Counted from the stretch's first letter, positions 25,632-35,417 are shown. The stretch: DNA of 64,000 nucleotides from Chitinophaga arvensicola (GCF_900110835.1 NZ_FOJG01000001.1:4123499-4187498); one strand, 5' to 3'. Notes: generated by a model not told the origin, from the letters alone. Translations and numbers: made by a program.

Positions 25632-26330
25632 ATGATAGATTTATCTCATGCGGAGAATCAGATTCGCAGTGTTACGACTTTTCAGGAACTTGTTTCTACG
25701 CAATTCAGTGGGAATATAAATGCGGCCTGTTGGTCTCGTACACTCACGGGTGATTTTTCTGAGATTGTTGAAAAGGTGGCGTTAAGCGGAAATATAACAG
25801 TCATTGAACAGGAAGAACTGTGTGCGCTTCAGTTGAGTGAACAAGGACAACTTGCACGTGAAATACTATTAAATGACTTTAAGCTATTGACAGCTCACGG
25901 CGCATCGCCAGTGCTTAATGTGATCAGTCATTATGATCGGGATGATACGTACCCCTTTTTTCCAACCGATGTTTATTCTTTTCATGTTGATCGTTCTCCC
26001 ATACCAACAGATACTTTTTTATGCACTTATTATGGTGAGGCCAGTGAAATATTACCAAATTCACAAGGCCGGCAGAAAGTATTGATTCCGGAAATACGAA
26101 AAGAACTCAGAAAGCTGTATGATGGCGCAGATGAAGGTTTCGAATCATTCCTGACTGATAATTTCTTCGATCTGCATTATCAGGCTAACACTAACGCGCA
26201 TCCGGTAAACTTAGGTCTTGGTAATCTGTGGCGGTTGGCGGTTGACCATCCTGAAAGCCAGGTTCCTCCTTGTCTTCACCGTGCCCCAAAGGAAAAGCCC
26301 GGACAAAACAGGTTGTTGATGATCTGCTGA
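25632..26330 (+). CDS. DUF1826-like protein
   Basis: A 232-residue cytosolic protein. The C-terminal half follows the pattern I recall for DUF1826: 'SFHVDRSPIPTDTFLCTYYG' then 'EILPN', and a final 'CLHRAPKEKPGQNRLLMI' close to the family's HRxPxxxxGxxRLLL ending. The HxD and later His are arranged like the metal ligands of cupin or 2-oxoglutarate oxygenase folds, which is my inference. DUF1826 proteins elsewhere often accompany COG0523 metal chaperones in zinc-responsive clusters; no such gene is near here. The ATG at 25632 is preferred to the TTG at 25584. The central part (about residues 155-200) is longer and less conserved than expected. Confidence 0.55.
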   Translation: MIDLSHAENQIRSVTTFQELVSTQFSGNINAACWSRTLTGDFSEIVEKVALSGNITVIEQEELCALQLSEQGQLAREILLNDFKLLTAHGASPVLNVISHYDRDDTYPFFPTDVYSFHVDRSPIPTDTFLCTYYGEASEILPNSQGRQKVLIPEIRKELRKLYDGADEGFESFLTDNFFDLHYQANTNAHPVNLGLGNLWRLAVDHPESQVPPCLHRAPKEKPGQNRLLMIC

Positions 26331-26360
26331 ACATACCTGTTTAATAATTGCTCTTTTCAT

Positions 26361-26410
26361 AATAGCAGATCCGTTCCAATCCGGTCGTATTCAAGATATC
26401 TGCTGCTATT
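26361..26410 (+). terminator. weak hairpin downstream of the DUF1826-like gene
   Basis: AATAGCAGAT (26361-26370) can pair with ATCTGCTGCTATT (26398-26410) with a one-base bulge over a long loop; CTATTTTCT follows. Placement 30 bases after the stop fits a terminator, but the structure is poor. Confidence 0.3.
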
Positions 26411-26827
26411 CTATTTTCTCTAACCTCATGTATTGTAAGGGGATAAGATTCCATTTAAAATTTGTTGTATTCTGTTAACAAAAACTCTAAACCGGATTTT
26501 ATAATTTTATTATAGTTCGTTAATATTATTTGAATATTTCGATGATACTTCTGGCGTTTATCGAATGAAAACAATTCTTATCTGATGAAAGCTATTTTCT
26601 TAAAGTTATAATACTTTGTTGTTATTGCATAGGGCCACGATGAGTTGTCCTGACATGCCTGACTATACCATTCCAGCGTCCGGTTATCTGCTGCTCAGTT
26701 AATTTTCTGGTTAAAAACATGTTCTCCTTTCCTGATAAATGGAAAGAAGACATTACTATGCCTGAGTTGCTAAATCGATTTTTCATGTGTGAGTACTGTT
26801 AACCTGAGATGCTGACTTATACCATTT

Positions 26828-26864
26828 ACCATCTACTGGTTTTAAATAAAACCCGGTAGATGGT
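26828..26864 (+). promoter_or_regulatory. strong hairpin in the leader of the discoidin-SusC-SusD operon
   Basis: ACCATCTAC plus GGTTTT pair with AAAACC and GTAGATGGT around a 4-base loop (AAAT), with one bulge. It is 68 bases before the ATG at 26932 and lacks a U-run on either strand, so it may be a 5' leader structure affecting stability or translation. Confidence 0.4.
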
Positions 26865-26931
26865 CAGGGAAGCGCTATGCCTGTAGTTACCAAAATCCTT
26901 ATCTACTATAATCAAAGAAAAAAAAGTACGT

Positions 26932-27504
26932 ATGAAATGCTACCAATCAACCAAACACTGTTTATTGATCATCCTGGTTTTAATAGGTGCCGCACTGATG
27001 GGATGTACCAAAAAAACAGCGCGTCACTACGACCTGTTGCCACCAGATCCGGAGGAGGAAAAAGACCTGACGCAGCTTGCCATCGGGCTAACTGTAAATA
27101 TTGAGAATTCTGGTGGTCCTAATGCAAAAGAAGGTTCCAGTAAAGTAATAGATGGTAACATAGATACCAAATTCCTTATTTTCTCATTTGCTCCTAACTT
27201 TTTTATAGAACTGGATTATGATATAGCCCAGCGTCTGGACGCCTACACACTTACTTCCGCTGATGATGCAGATGGAAGGGATCCCAAAGACTGGCAGATA
27301 GTTGCTTCCAATGATTCTACCAAATGGACGGTGCTGGACGACAGGAAAGGCCAGCTTTTCGATAGCCGGAAAAAAACGGTCAGGTACGAATTCACCAATG
27401 CCAACAAATACAAATTTTACCGCCTCGCCATCACATCACTCAAAGGAGGTACCAGTGGCCTGTTTCAACTGGCTGAGTGGAGAGTGATCAGCAGGCCGCA
27501 TTAA
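26932..27504 (+). CDS. discoidin (F5/8 type C) domain lipoprotein
   Basis: A 190-residue lipoprotein with lipobox ending at C25 (IGAALMGC). The mature part is a single coagulation-factor 5/8 type C domain: 'EGSSKVIDGNIDTKFLIFSF' (the typical 'VIDGNxxTKW' opening), 'FFIELDYDIAQRLDAYTLTS', 'GRDPKDWQIVASNDSTKWTV', and the closing 'YKFYRLAITSLKGG' and 'LFQLAEWRV'. This fold binds carbohydrate or other surface ligands. It is the first gene of a three-gene operon with SusC and SusD and probably acts as an additional surface glycan-binding protein. Coupling is suggested by the 62-base gap to the SusC gene. Confidence 0.88.
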   Translation: MKCYQSTKHCLLIILVLIGAALMGCTKKTARHYDLLPPDPEEEKDLTQLAIGLTVNIENSGGPNAKEGSSKVIDGNIDTKFLIFSFAPNFFIELDYDIAQRLDAYTLTSADDADGRDPKDWQIVASNDSTKWTVLDDRKGQLFDSRKKTVRYEFTNANKYKFYRLAITSLKGGTSGLFQLAEWRVISRPH

Positions 27505-27566
27505 TACGCTTATCCAACCAAAATAACAGTAAGCTTTAAATTTTTAATCTACTAACTACATCAACA

Positions 27567-30500
27567 ATGCTTAGAAAACTAAGATTGCTTGTGTTGCTGG
27601 CAGGCCCATGCCTGGGCGGAATGCTAAAAACAACTGATGCTTTTGCGCAGCAACCAGATCACATCCAGATCACCGGAAATATTCATGATGAACTCGGAGC
27701 CGCCATTCCCGGTGTATCGGTGGTAAACCTGACCACAAAAAATGGCGCCGCTACCAACGCAAAAGGATCTTTTGCAATCAACGCCAGAAGAGGGGATAGC
27801 CTTCTTGCCCGCCTGATAGGATATGAGCCTTATACTTTTGTTATCTATAAGACCATAGATTTTGACATCATCTTAAAAGCATCCCATTCCAGTCTGAATG
27901 AAGTGGTGGTGGTAGGTTTCGGACAACAGAAAAAAATCAGCCTGGTAGGTGCGCAGTCGACCGTTAATATTGAACAGCTCAAACAACCCGTGGCCAACCT
28001 GAGCGCCTCTCTTGCGGGAAGGATATCCGGTCTGGTAGGCGTACAGCGCTCAGGCCTGCCAGGATCTAACAGCGCCGACCTGTGGATACGGGGTATTTCT
28101 ACTTTTAACCGTTCAGGCAATAGTGCCAGCCCATTACTGGTGGTGGACGGTGTGCAGAACAGGGATATCAACAGCTTTGATCCCGAAGACATTTCCTCCT
28201 TTACCATACTAAAAGATGCCTCTGCTACAGCCGTCTATGGTGTGGCCGGAGCAAATGGAGTGATCATCATCAACACAAAGAAAGGAATAGCAGGAAAGCC
28301 GGTACTGATGTTTAACTATAACCAGGGCATCTCTTCTTTCACCAAAAGACCGGAGCTTACCGATGGCGTAATGTATATGATGCTGCGCAATGAGGCAGAA
28401 CGAAATTCAGGACTCACGCCGGAGTATTCCAATAACACGATCAACTCCACGATCCGGAAAGAAGACCCGAATTTATATCCTGATGTAGATTGGATGGACG
28501 CTATATTTAACAATACCAGCCAGAACAGACGTGCCAATTTCAGTTCCAGAGGCGGAAGTGACAATGCCACTTACTATATCGGTCTGGCTTATTTCGATGA
28601 GCAAAGCCTGGTGAAAACCGATCGTCTGCAAACCTATAATTCATCTCCCCGTTACAAGCGATATAATTTTACTTCCAACATCAATATGAACTGGACGAAG
28701 ACCACCAAATTTGATCTTGGGATACAAGGATATATTTCCAATAACAATACGGCAGGTGTGTCTCCGGAAGATGTTTTCAGGAATGTGATGCAAACCAATC
28801 CGGTACTGTATCCGGTGATGTATCCGGGCAACCTGGTGCCGAGCGTGAATTCTCAGGGCGCACAACCTAATCCCTATGCGCAGATCACCCAGACAGGATT
28901 CAAGAATATATTCACCAACCAGGTTTTTTCCAATGCGAAATTAACACAGGATCTGGGAGCTCTCGTTCCCGGACTGTCGGCCTATGGACTGTTCTCTTTT
29001 GATGTCAGCAATGTGCATGAAATAGACCGCACCCGGCAAAGAAGCGGATGGCTGATCAATAAAGCCCGTCCCTATAAGGCAGACGGCAGTATTAACCTGA
29101 ACCTCATTTCCAACGGAAGTGATGCGCTGGGTTATGGCAGGGCAAATAATTCTGTGAGACAACTTTATATCGAGTCTGCTTTAAACTATGAACATAGCTT
29201 CGGTAAAAAAAATAACGTGAGTGCCATGCTGCTTTTCAACCAGCGGGAACAGGTGCAGGCATTTGCAGGCGATGTTCCAGGCTCTATACCTTACCGTAGC
29301 ATGGGACTCGCCGGAAGAGGCACCTACGCATATGATAACAAGTATTTTGCTGAAGTGAATTTTGGCTACAATGGCTCTGAAAACTTTGCCCCCAGCAGAA
29401 AATTTGGCTTCTTCCCTTCTTTTGGTGTAGGCTGGGTATTGTCTAATGAACAATTCTTTGAACCTATAAAACCCGTTTTCCAATTCTTCAAACTCCGTTA
29501 TTCTGACGGTAAAGTCGGTGATGGTGGTAACGGAGGGAGAAGATTTGGTTACCTGACACTGGTAGCCACCAATCCGGGCGGAAATGATGTTGGACTGGAT
29601 TTCGGTAAATCCGGATCGGTCATTGGCAGAGATGGCGTTGTTATCACAGATTACGGCACCGACGTTACCTGGGCTACCTCTCACAAACAGGATCTGGGAA
29701 TGGAGTTTAAAACCCTGGGAGAGAAGCTTTCCTTAACGGTGGACGTATTTAAGGAAAGACGCTCAAAGATCTTTCTGCAAAGACAGTCGCTATCTTCTTT
29801 TGTAGGCCTTAACAGCAATCCATGGGCAAACCTGGGCGTCATCGACAACAAAGGTATTGAGGCCACCCTCGAATTATTGCCGGTTAAGATTGCCCGGGAT
29901 ATGACGTTGGATCTGCGTGGTACCTTCAGCTACAACCGCGATAAAGTGATTGAAAATGACCAGCCCGCCCAGCCATTCCCCTATATGGAGCGTCGGGGTA
30001 CCAATTACAACGCCACTTTCGGGTATGTGGCAGAAGGACTTTTTACAGACCAGGCAGATATTGACAAACATGCAGATCAGACCAGGAACCTGGGCAAGGT
30101 GCATCCGGGAGATATAAAGTATAAGGATATGAATGGAGATGGTATCATCGACGCCAATGATATGACCCGTATCGGCAATGGAGATGTACCCACTACCATT
30201 TTTGGCTTTGGCGGTAATATTACCTGGAAAGGCTTCTATATCGGGGTATTCTTCCAGGGAGTAGCAGGAGCAGACCGGCTGCTGGGCGGAGATGGTATCA
30301 TACCTTTCAACAACAGCACCGGACCCGAAAGGAGTAACCTCTTTGCTATCGCTGAAGACAGGTGGACACCAGACAATCCCAACCCCAATGCCTTCTATCC
30401 ACGACTGGCATACGGCAATGCCGATAATAAAAATAACTCGGCCACTTCCACCTGGTGGGTAAAGGATATCGGCTTCCTGCGCCTTAAGACAGCAGATTTT

Positions 30501-30686
30501 GGCTACAACTTTCCTAAAGGTACCCTTAAAAGAATGGGATTAAAAAATGCCCGGTTATATGTACAAGGCTTAAACCTATTCTATTGGAGCAAGTTCAAGT
30601 TATGGGATCCGGAACTCAACACCAGCAATGGTACAAACTACCCTTTAACAAGATCTGTCAATATAGGTCTCCAGGCAAACTTTTAG
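27567..30686 (+). CDS. SusC/RagA TonB-dependent transporter without STN domain
   Basis: A 1039-residue outer-membrane transporter. After the signal peptide (to about residue 27, 'TTDAFAQQ') it goes straight to the carboxypeptidase-regulatory-like domain ('ITGNIHDELGAAIPGVSVVN'), then 'EVVVVGFGQQKKISLVGAQS', the plug signature 'DASATAVYGVAGANGVIIIN' and a barrel ending 'VNIGLQANF'. Unlike the other two SusC proteins of this window there is no STN domain and no adjacent ECF/FecR pair, so its control must differ. The plug has Val-Ala-Gly where 'GSRAANG' is usual. It should import a glycan together with the SusD protein encoded 63 bases downstream. Confidence 0.95.
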   Translation: MLRKLRLLVLLAGPCLGGMLKTTDAFAQQPDHIQITGNIHDELGAAIPGVSVVNLTTKNGAATNAKGSFAINARRGDSLLARLIGYEPYTFVIYKTIDFDIILKASHSSLNEVVVVGFGQQKKISLVGAQSTVNIEQLKQPVANLSASLAGRISGLVGVQRSGLPGSNSADLWIRGISTFNRSGNSASPLLVVDGVQNRDINSFDPEDISSFTILKDASATAVYGVAGANGVIIINTKKGIAGKPVLMFNYNQGISSFTKRPELTDGVMYMMLRNEAERNSGLTPEYSNNTINSTIRKEDPNLYPDVDWMDAIFNNTSQNRRANFSSRGGSDNATYYIGLAYFDEQSLVKTDRLQTYNSSPRYKRYNFTSNINMNWTKTTKFDLGIQGYISNNNTAGVSPEDVFRNVMQTNPVLYPVMYPGNLVPSVNSQGAQPNPYAQITQTGFKNIFTNQVFSNAKLTQDLGALVPGLSAYGLFSFDVSNVHEIDRTRQRSGWLINKARPYKADGSINLNLISNGSDALGYGRANNSVRQLYIESALNYEHSFGKKNNVSAMLLFNQREQVQAFAGDVPGSIPYRSMGLAGRGTYAYDNKYFAEVNFGYNGSENFAPSRKFGFFPSFGVGWVLSNEQFFEPIKPVFQFFKLRYSDGKVGDGGNGGRRFGYLTLVATNPGGNDVGLDFGKSGSVIGRDGVVITDYGTDVTWATSHKQDLGMEFKTLGEKLSLTVDVFKERRSKIFLQRQSLSSFVGLNSNPWANLGVIDNKGIEATLELLPVKIARDMTLDLRGTFSYNRDKVIENDQPAQPFPYMERRGTNYNATFGYVAEGLFTDQADIDKHADQTRNLGKVHPGDIKYKDMNGDGIIDANDMTRIGNGDVPTTIFGFGGNITWKGFYIGVFFQGVAGADRLLGGDGIIPFNNSTGPERSNLFAIAEDRWTPDNPNPNAFYPRLAYGNADNKNNSATSTWWVKDIGFLRLKTADFGYNFPKGTLKRMGLKNARLYVQGLNLFYWSKFKLWDPELNTSNGTNYPLTRSVNIGLQANF

Positions 30687-30749
30687 CCGTATTTGCCACA
30701 AGTATAAAATCAGCCTGCTACCCGATTAACAGATAAAACTGACATGTAA

Positions 30750-32552
30750 ATGAAAAAGACATTCATCATACTGACCACGCTCCTGGCATTAACTTTTTCT
30801 TCCTGTAAAAAGTACCTGGATCTGGCGCCCGATAATTTAATGACCATAGACGATATATTCAAGTCGAAACAGAGCACCGATAATTTCCTGGCCAATGTAT
30901 ATTTTTCTTTGCCCAATGAGCTGGAACAGCGGTTTACAGGTAATGAGAACTCCGGTCCCTGGACGGGGGCCAGTGATGAGTCAAAGTATAACTGGTCTTT
31001 CAACTATACCAATGTGATGAACATGGACGTATGGACAAGAACCGATAACGAGGTAAGTACCTATTGGACCAACTATTACAAAGCCATACGCAATGCTTCT
31101 TACCTCATCCAGAATATAGACAAGGCCAATTCTGCTGAAGTCAACGACGCATTAAAGAAACAATATAAGGCCGAAGCGAGGGCGCTTCGGGCCATGTTCT
31201 ATTTCTTCCTGGTACGTACCTACGGCCCGGTAGTGCTGCTGGGCGAAAACCCTATTGACGTTAATACCCCGGCAGATCAGTTGAAGCTGTCCCGCTCTCC
31301 ATTTGATAATTGTATCGATTTTATCACCACGCAGCTGGATCAGGCGGCGGCAGACCTGGGAAGCGACATTCCGGGAGGAAAGGAGTATGGCAGGATCACC
31401 AGCGGCGTGTGTAAGGCCTATAAGATCCAGGCACTGATGCTGGCGGCAAGTCCCCTCTGGAATGGCAACGCCGACTACGCCAACTTCAAAAACAGCGACG
31501 GCACCTTGCTGGCAAGTACCAGTTATGATCCCGGTAAATGGAAAAAGGCAGCGGATGCGGCAAAAGAATTCCTGGACACCTATGTCCCCAAATACTATGA
31601 CCTGTACCGGGAGCAGGACGATGATCCCTTTACAGCTGCGTACCTGTCGTGCAGAAATGTGATGACAAATGAATGGAACAAGGAATGGATTTACGGCCGT
31701 CCCAACTCTAATAGTTATATGCGCTATGACAGAACACCGTTTCACGCGGGCCTGTCGGCAGATGAGCATGGAGCAGGCGCCCATGGCGCTACGCAGGCGA
31801 TGGTGGATGCCTATTTTACAAAAAACGGATTACCCATCACCGACCCTGCCGCCGGGTATACCGCTGGCGGTTTTTCCAGTTTTCAAGCCCCGTTTGATGT
31901 GACTGCCCGGAGTACTTATAACCCGTGGACGAACAGGGAGCCCCGTTTCTACGTAGGCATCACCTACAACAACAGTTATTGGCTTTACCAGACAGGCGGC
32001 GTTACCATTATTTCCAATATGGAAAAGAGCGGGAACTCCGGCAGGGATCAAAGTACTTCTGACGTGTCGCCTACCGGGTATGTGGTACGGAAAGATGTGG
32101 CCGGCAACGACAATAGTCGCGGCGTAGTATACCTGAGGCTGGCGCAGATCTTTCTCGACTATGCCGAAGCCCTCAATGAATCCAGCCCGGGGGCCGCTGA
32201 TATATTAAAATATCTGAACCTGGTACGCAGCCGGGCAGGCATACCCGGCTATGATGGTGTATCCATTCCGGTGCCTTCCGGTCAGGCTGCCGTACGGCAG
32301 GCCATCCGGGCGGAGAGAAGGGTGGAACTGGCCTTTGAAAGCGTACGGTATTTTGATGTCCGCCGCTGGAAAATTGCTAAAACCATGGGGAACGGGCCGG
32401 TATACGGTATGAATTTAAATGGAAACGGCCCTGATTTCTATAAAAGTACGGTCATCGAAACAAGGACATTTACGGACCGCGACTATTTATTCCCTATTCC
32501 CTATCAGCAGATCTTAATTAATCCTGCACTGGTGCAAAACCCAGGCTGGTAA
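30750..32552 (+). CDS. SusD/RagB family outer-membrane nutrient-binding lipoprotein
   Basis: A 600-residue lipoprotein, long for the family. Lipobox ends at C19 (LALTFSSC) and the mature start is 'KKYLDLAPDNLMTIDDIFKS', the standard SusD opening. TPR-like segments include 'QYKAEARALRAMFYFFLVRT' and 'GVCKAYKIQALMLAASPLWN'; the C-terminal signature is 'YLRLAQIFLDYAEALNESSP' with 'RAERRVELAFESVRYFDVRR'. It is the substrate-capturing lid of the preceding SusC. An intrinsic terminator follows at 32609, closing the operon of discoidin lipoprotein, SusC and SusD. Confidence 0.94.
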   Translation: MKKTFIILTTLLALTFSSCKKYLDLAPDNLMTIDDIFKSKQSTDNFLANVYFSLPNELEQRFTGNENSGPWTGASDESKYNWSFNYTNVMNMDVWTRTDNEVSTYWTNYYKAIRNASYLIQNIDKANSAEVNDALKKQYKAEARALRAMFYFFLVRTYGPVVLLGENPIDVNTPADQLKLSRSPFDNCIDFITTQLDQAAADLGSDIPGGKEYGRITSGVCKAYKIQALMLAASPLWNGNADYANFKNSDGTLLASTSYDPGKWKKAADAAKEFLDTYVPKYYDLYREQDDDPFTAAYLSCRNVMTNEWNKEWIYGRPNSNSYMRYDRTPFHAGLSADEHGAGAHGATQAMVDAYFTKNGLPITDPAAGYTAGGFSSFQAPFDVTARSTYNPWTNREPRFYVGITYNNSYWLYQTGGVTIISNMEKSGNSGRDQSTSDVSPTGYVVRKDVAGNDNSRGVVYLRLAQIFLDYAEALNESSPGAADILKYLNLVRSRAGIPGYDGVSIPVPSGQAAVRQAIRAERRVELAFESVRYFDVRRWKIAKTMGNGPVYGMNLNGNGPDFYKSTVIETRTFTDRDYLFPIPYQQILINPALVQNPGW

Positions 32553-32608
32553 GACCGCAGATTTCTGAAGGTTGGAAATTTACCGTTAACCATTAAACAG
32601 GAAAGGTT

Positions 32609-32650
32609 CCAATGCTCCGGCAGCCTCCCGGGCAGGAGCATTGGTTTTGT
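32609..32650 (+). terminator. intrinsic terminator of the discoidin-SusC-SusD operon
   Basis: CCAATGCTCC (32609-32618) pairs with GGAGCATTGG (32635-32644), and TTTTGTT follows. It lies 57 bases after the SusD stop. Confidence 0.85.
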
Positions 32651-32760
32651 TATCGTCAACAGCACCACTGGTAGCTTAAAATGATGATTTGAGTTGTGAC
32701 AATGCACAAGAGCATTCTTAAATGCAAAGAGTATCTCGTTTGCTCAATAAATTATAACTG

Positions 32761-33459
32761 ATGGAAGCAAAAATTCTCCTGGTTGAAGATGATGTAGATC
32801 TGGGAAATTTGATCAGACAATGTTTTGAGATAAATGATTTCCAGGTCGATGTTGTAGCAGATGGAAGAGAAGCATACGAACTGATGGATAAAAATCCAGG
32901 GCATTATAATCTCCTGCTGATAGAGGCTTCATTACCTGGTATGGATGGGTTTGAGCTTGCGGAGAAAATAAAGGATATGGGCTGTGATACCTGTTTTGTT
33001 TTGTTTACTCAATGCGGAAGTAAAGGAGATCGCATACGTGGATTAAAAATTGGCGCCACGGATTGTATTTCAAAGCCGATAGACGTCGATGAACTTATAC
33101 TTCGGTCGTACAACATTATCAGGCGTTTGTCTACCAGATTTTTATTTGACAGAAATGTTATCCAGTGTGGTGATGTGCGGCTCAATAGCGTATCAATGAT
33201 GCTTTATGTAGGGTCGCGTGTTGAAATGCGGGTGAGCGCCAGTGAATCCGTACTACTGAATTTTTTGCTTAGCAACGAAAACAGGTTGGTAACCCGCAGG
33301 GAGATATTGGGTCATTTTCAAAAAAACAGTCACCCTTTTAGTGGACGTAGTATGGACGTTTTTATTTTCAGGTTGCGCAAGCGCCTGGAGGCATCCCGGT
33401 TTGTACGTATCGATTCTGTGTATGGCCGGGGATTTATTTTAAGCGTAAGAGACAGATAA
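32761..33459 (+). CDS. OmpR-type response regulator with Glu at the phospho-acceptor position
   Basis: A 232-residue protein with receiver and winged-helix DNA-binding domains. In the receiver, the acidic pair E9-D10-D11, T83 ('VLFTQ') and K105 ('SKPID') are conserved, but the expected acceptor Asp in 'LLLIEASLPGMDGF' is Glu, E55 (codon GAG at 32923-32925). Asp-to-Glu often mimics the phosphorylated state, so the protein may be active without a kinase. The C-terminal domain (about residues 130-230) has 'RVSASESVLLNFLLSNENRL' and 'VFIFRLRKRLEA', ending 'VYGRGFIL', typical of OmpR/PhoB. There is no histidine kinase gene nearby. It may control the neighbouring SusCD operon. Confidence 0.9.
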   Translation: MEAKILLVEDDVDLGNLIRQCFEINDFQVDVVADGREAYELMDKNPGHYNLLLIEASLPGMDGFELAEKIKDMGCDTCFVLFTQCGSKGDRIRGLKIGATDCISKPIDVDELILRSYNIIRRLSTRFLFDRNVIQCGDVRLNSVSMMLYVGSRVEMRVSASESVLLNFLLSNENRLVTRREILGHFQKNSHPFSGRSMDVFIFRLRKRLEASRFVRIDSVYGRGFILSVRDR

Positions 33460-33609
33460 TTTGAAAAATTACCTCGCGGGCAATACCCCTCGCCTTTAAA
33501 TCCTTGATGCTTTTCAGCGTAATAAATCAGATACGTTAAAAGGTCTGCTCCAGTTTATGAAAAAGGATTTTTCGGAGTTTTCATTGAGATCAATATTTAA
33601 AAAATGCAC

Positions 33610-35130
33610 CTAATATTTTTTCTCTTCTACAATTTCATCTTTTATTCGCTGCCTTATGTCGATGTTGGCGCCCGTAAAAAGGAAAATTGTTGTTCCGTAT
33701 TCCCGTGCATTCGGATTGGTGATCGCATCAGCTGCCACGCCGGTACGGAAATAAGCACCTGTTTGTTGCAATTCGTCATCCTTGTCAGAATAGTTTTTTA
33801 CTCTGATCAGGTTTTCATACCGCTGGTCCAGTACAAACCAGTTGATATAATCGGCATTGAATGAAACGGCCTGTATCCCTTTTTTAGAATAATAATTTAT
33901 GGCGCCTGCCTGTCCATAATTATCACAAAGTACCATGGTCTTGCTCCGGGTGGGTAGCTGCGCATAAATACTATCCACTTTGTGAGCGAGTTCCTGCCAT
34001 CCAAGCATGTCTGCAAAGTCCTGCGGTAAGGCATGGTCTTTACCATCTTCCCAGCGAAGACGTCCCAATCTTTTATATTGCTGCTGGTGTTTCAGGATAT
34101 ATTCGGGACCATTATTTGGAAAAGCAACCTTGTACATTGGAAAGAAGGCAAGCAGGGGGATTATAATTACCAAAGGGCGTAAATATCTTTTCCAGTCACC
34201 CGACAATGCCCTTGAAAGAAAAACAGCACCAAAAGCCATATACACCGGATATACTCCCATGGCATAATAATCTTTTGCCTTAAAGTAGATGAAGATAGAC
34301 AAGGTGAAGATGAATGTCCAGAAGAAGAGTCTGTATTTTTGAAACGGTTTGTATAATACCAAGGCACCTAATCCAGATAAAATCACAACTGCTGCACCAA
34401 AAAAGAAAAGCAACTGGGATTTTAAAAAGTCTGCCCTGTTCACATTCACTAATTGGTAGCGCGCTAACTCTTTCATGTGACGAACAACCGGAAAATCGTT
34501 GTTGTATTGCCATAGCAGATTGGGAAGAATAAGTACTAATGCAAGTAAAGCTGCCAGATAGAGTCCCTGACGGGTAAATACTTTTCGTTGAGGTGATAGT
34601 ACCAGTGCCGGAAGAAACCCGAGGAGCAGGAATATTATGTTGTATTTATTCAGGAATCCAATGGCGAAAACAATGGCGGCAAGGAACAGCCATTTCTGCC
34701 TTTCGGAATTGATATACTTTATGGTGCAGTAGTAAAAGGCCGTCCAGCTCAGAACATCTAATGAATTAGGCTGGTAGAAGATATTTAAAGCCAATATGGC
34801 TGAAAATAGTACACAGGTTGCTCCTGTAATTAACGCGAACAGATCTCCGCCTAGTTCTTCAATTGCCTTCCATACTATCAGGATCGTCAAGGCTCCGAAT
34901 AGCGCAGGAAAGAACTTAATCCAGAAGATTGAATTTCCCAGCAGCATGATCAGAAAGGAAATCCAGGAAGTCACGGGAGGCACCGATAAGTAGCCCCATG
35001 CCAGGTGGTGTGCCTGATCAAGATGTAAATACTCATCCCGTTGTAAATCGTATTCAGGGCTTATCAGTATATATTGTAATAAGAATTTTAATATGATGAA
35101 TCCTGCTAAAACTATTGTTCTTTTTTTCAT
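33610..35130 (-). CDS. GT39-type membrane glycosyltransferase (PMT_2 domain)
   Basis: A 506-residue polytopic inner-membrane protein with about ten membrane helices in its first 370 residues and a C-terminal periplasmic part. The first loop carries the acidic motif of the GT-C fold ('EYDLQRDEYLHLDQAHHLAW'), followed by 'FLNKYNIIFLLLGF'. Family members transfer a sugar from a polyprenyl-phosphate donor to lipid A, protein or glycan on the outer face of the membrane. Acceptor is unknown. The gene stands alone, convergent with the response regulator and divergent from a small exported protein. Confidence 0.82.
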   Translation of the reverse strand: MKKRTIVLAGFIILKFLLQYILISPEYDLQRDEYLHLDQAHHLAWGYLSVPPVTSWISFLIMLLGNSIFWIKFFPALFGALTILIVWKAIEELGGDLFALITGATCVLFSAILALNIFYQPNSLDVLSWTAFYYCTIKYINSERQKWLFLAAIVFAIGFLNKYNIIFLLLGFLPALVLSPQRKVFTRQGLYLAALLALVLILPNLLWQYNNDFPVVRHMKELARYQLVNVNRADFLKSQLLFFFGAAVVILSGLGALVLYKPFQKYRLFFWTFIFTLSIFIYFKAKDYYAMGVYPVYMAFGAVFLSRALSGDWKRYLRPLVIIIPLLAFFPMYKVAFPNNGPEYILKHQQQYKRLGRLRWEDGKDHALPQDFADMLGWQELAHKVDSIYAQLPTRSKTMVLCDNYGQAGAINYYSKKGIQAVSFNADYINWFVLDQRYENLIRVKNYSDKDDELQQTGAYFRTGVAADAITNPNAREYGTTIFLFTGANIDIRQRIKDEIVEEKKY

Positions 35131-35417
35131 GAGTAATTATTAATACGGGTTTGTAATAAAAAGACATTTATTACAGTTATCATGTGCGCTTTATACGGGA
35201 TAAAATATGAACCAAGATAAAAAATTTCTTTTAGCTATTGAATGGAAAAAAAGATAAAGTATGAATGGAGGTAGGCGTGGGGGGATTATTCTATTTCTTC
35301 TATGATCAGTATTTGTCTATCTTTACTATGTCTTCTACATTTAAGTATTCAGAAATTTGCTTGAAACGGATTCCCGTGGATATTGTGCACCTGTTATCCC
35401 GGACAAAAATAATTTTA

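Larger units (their letters stand above)
26331..26931. other. 601-base AT-rich intergenic region
   Basis: No gene is supported. A weak hairpin lies at 26361-26410 (see terminator entry) and a strong one at 26828-26864. A 27-codon frame (26719-26802) has no supporting signal. The rest is AT-rich; I could not find a full TAnnTTTG promoter for the operon that begins at 26932, though it must lie here. Confidence 0.6.

Noticed and set aside
26719..26802. 27-codon plus-strand frame in the AT-rich gap
   Set aside because: Too short, no promoter or conserved neighbour; expected by chance.
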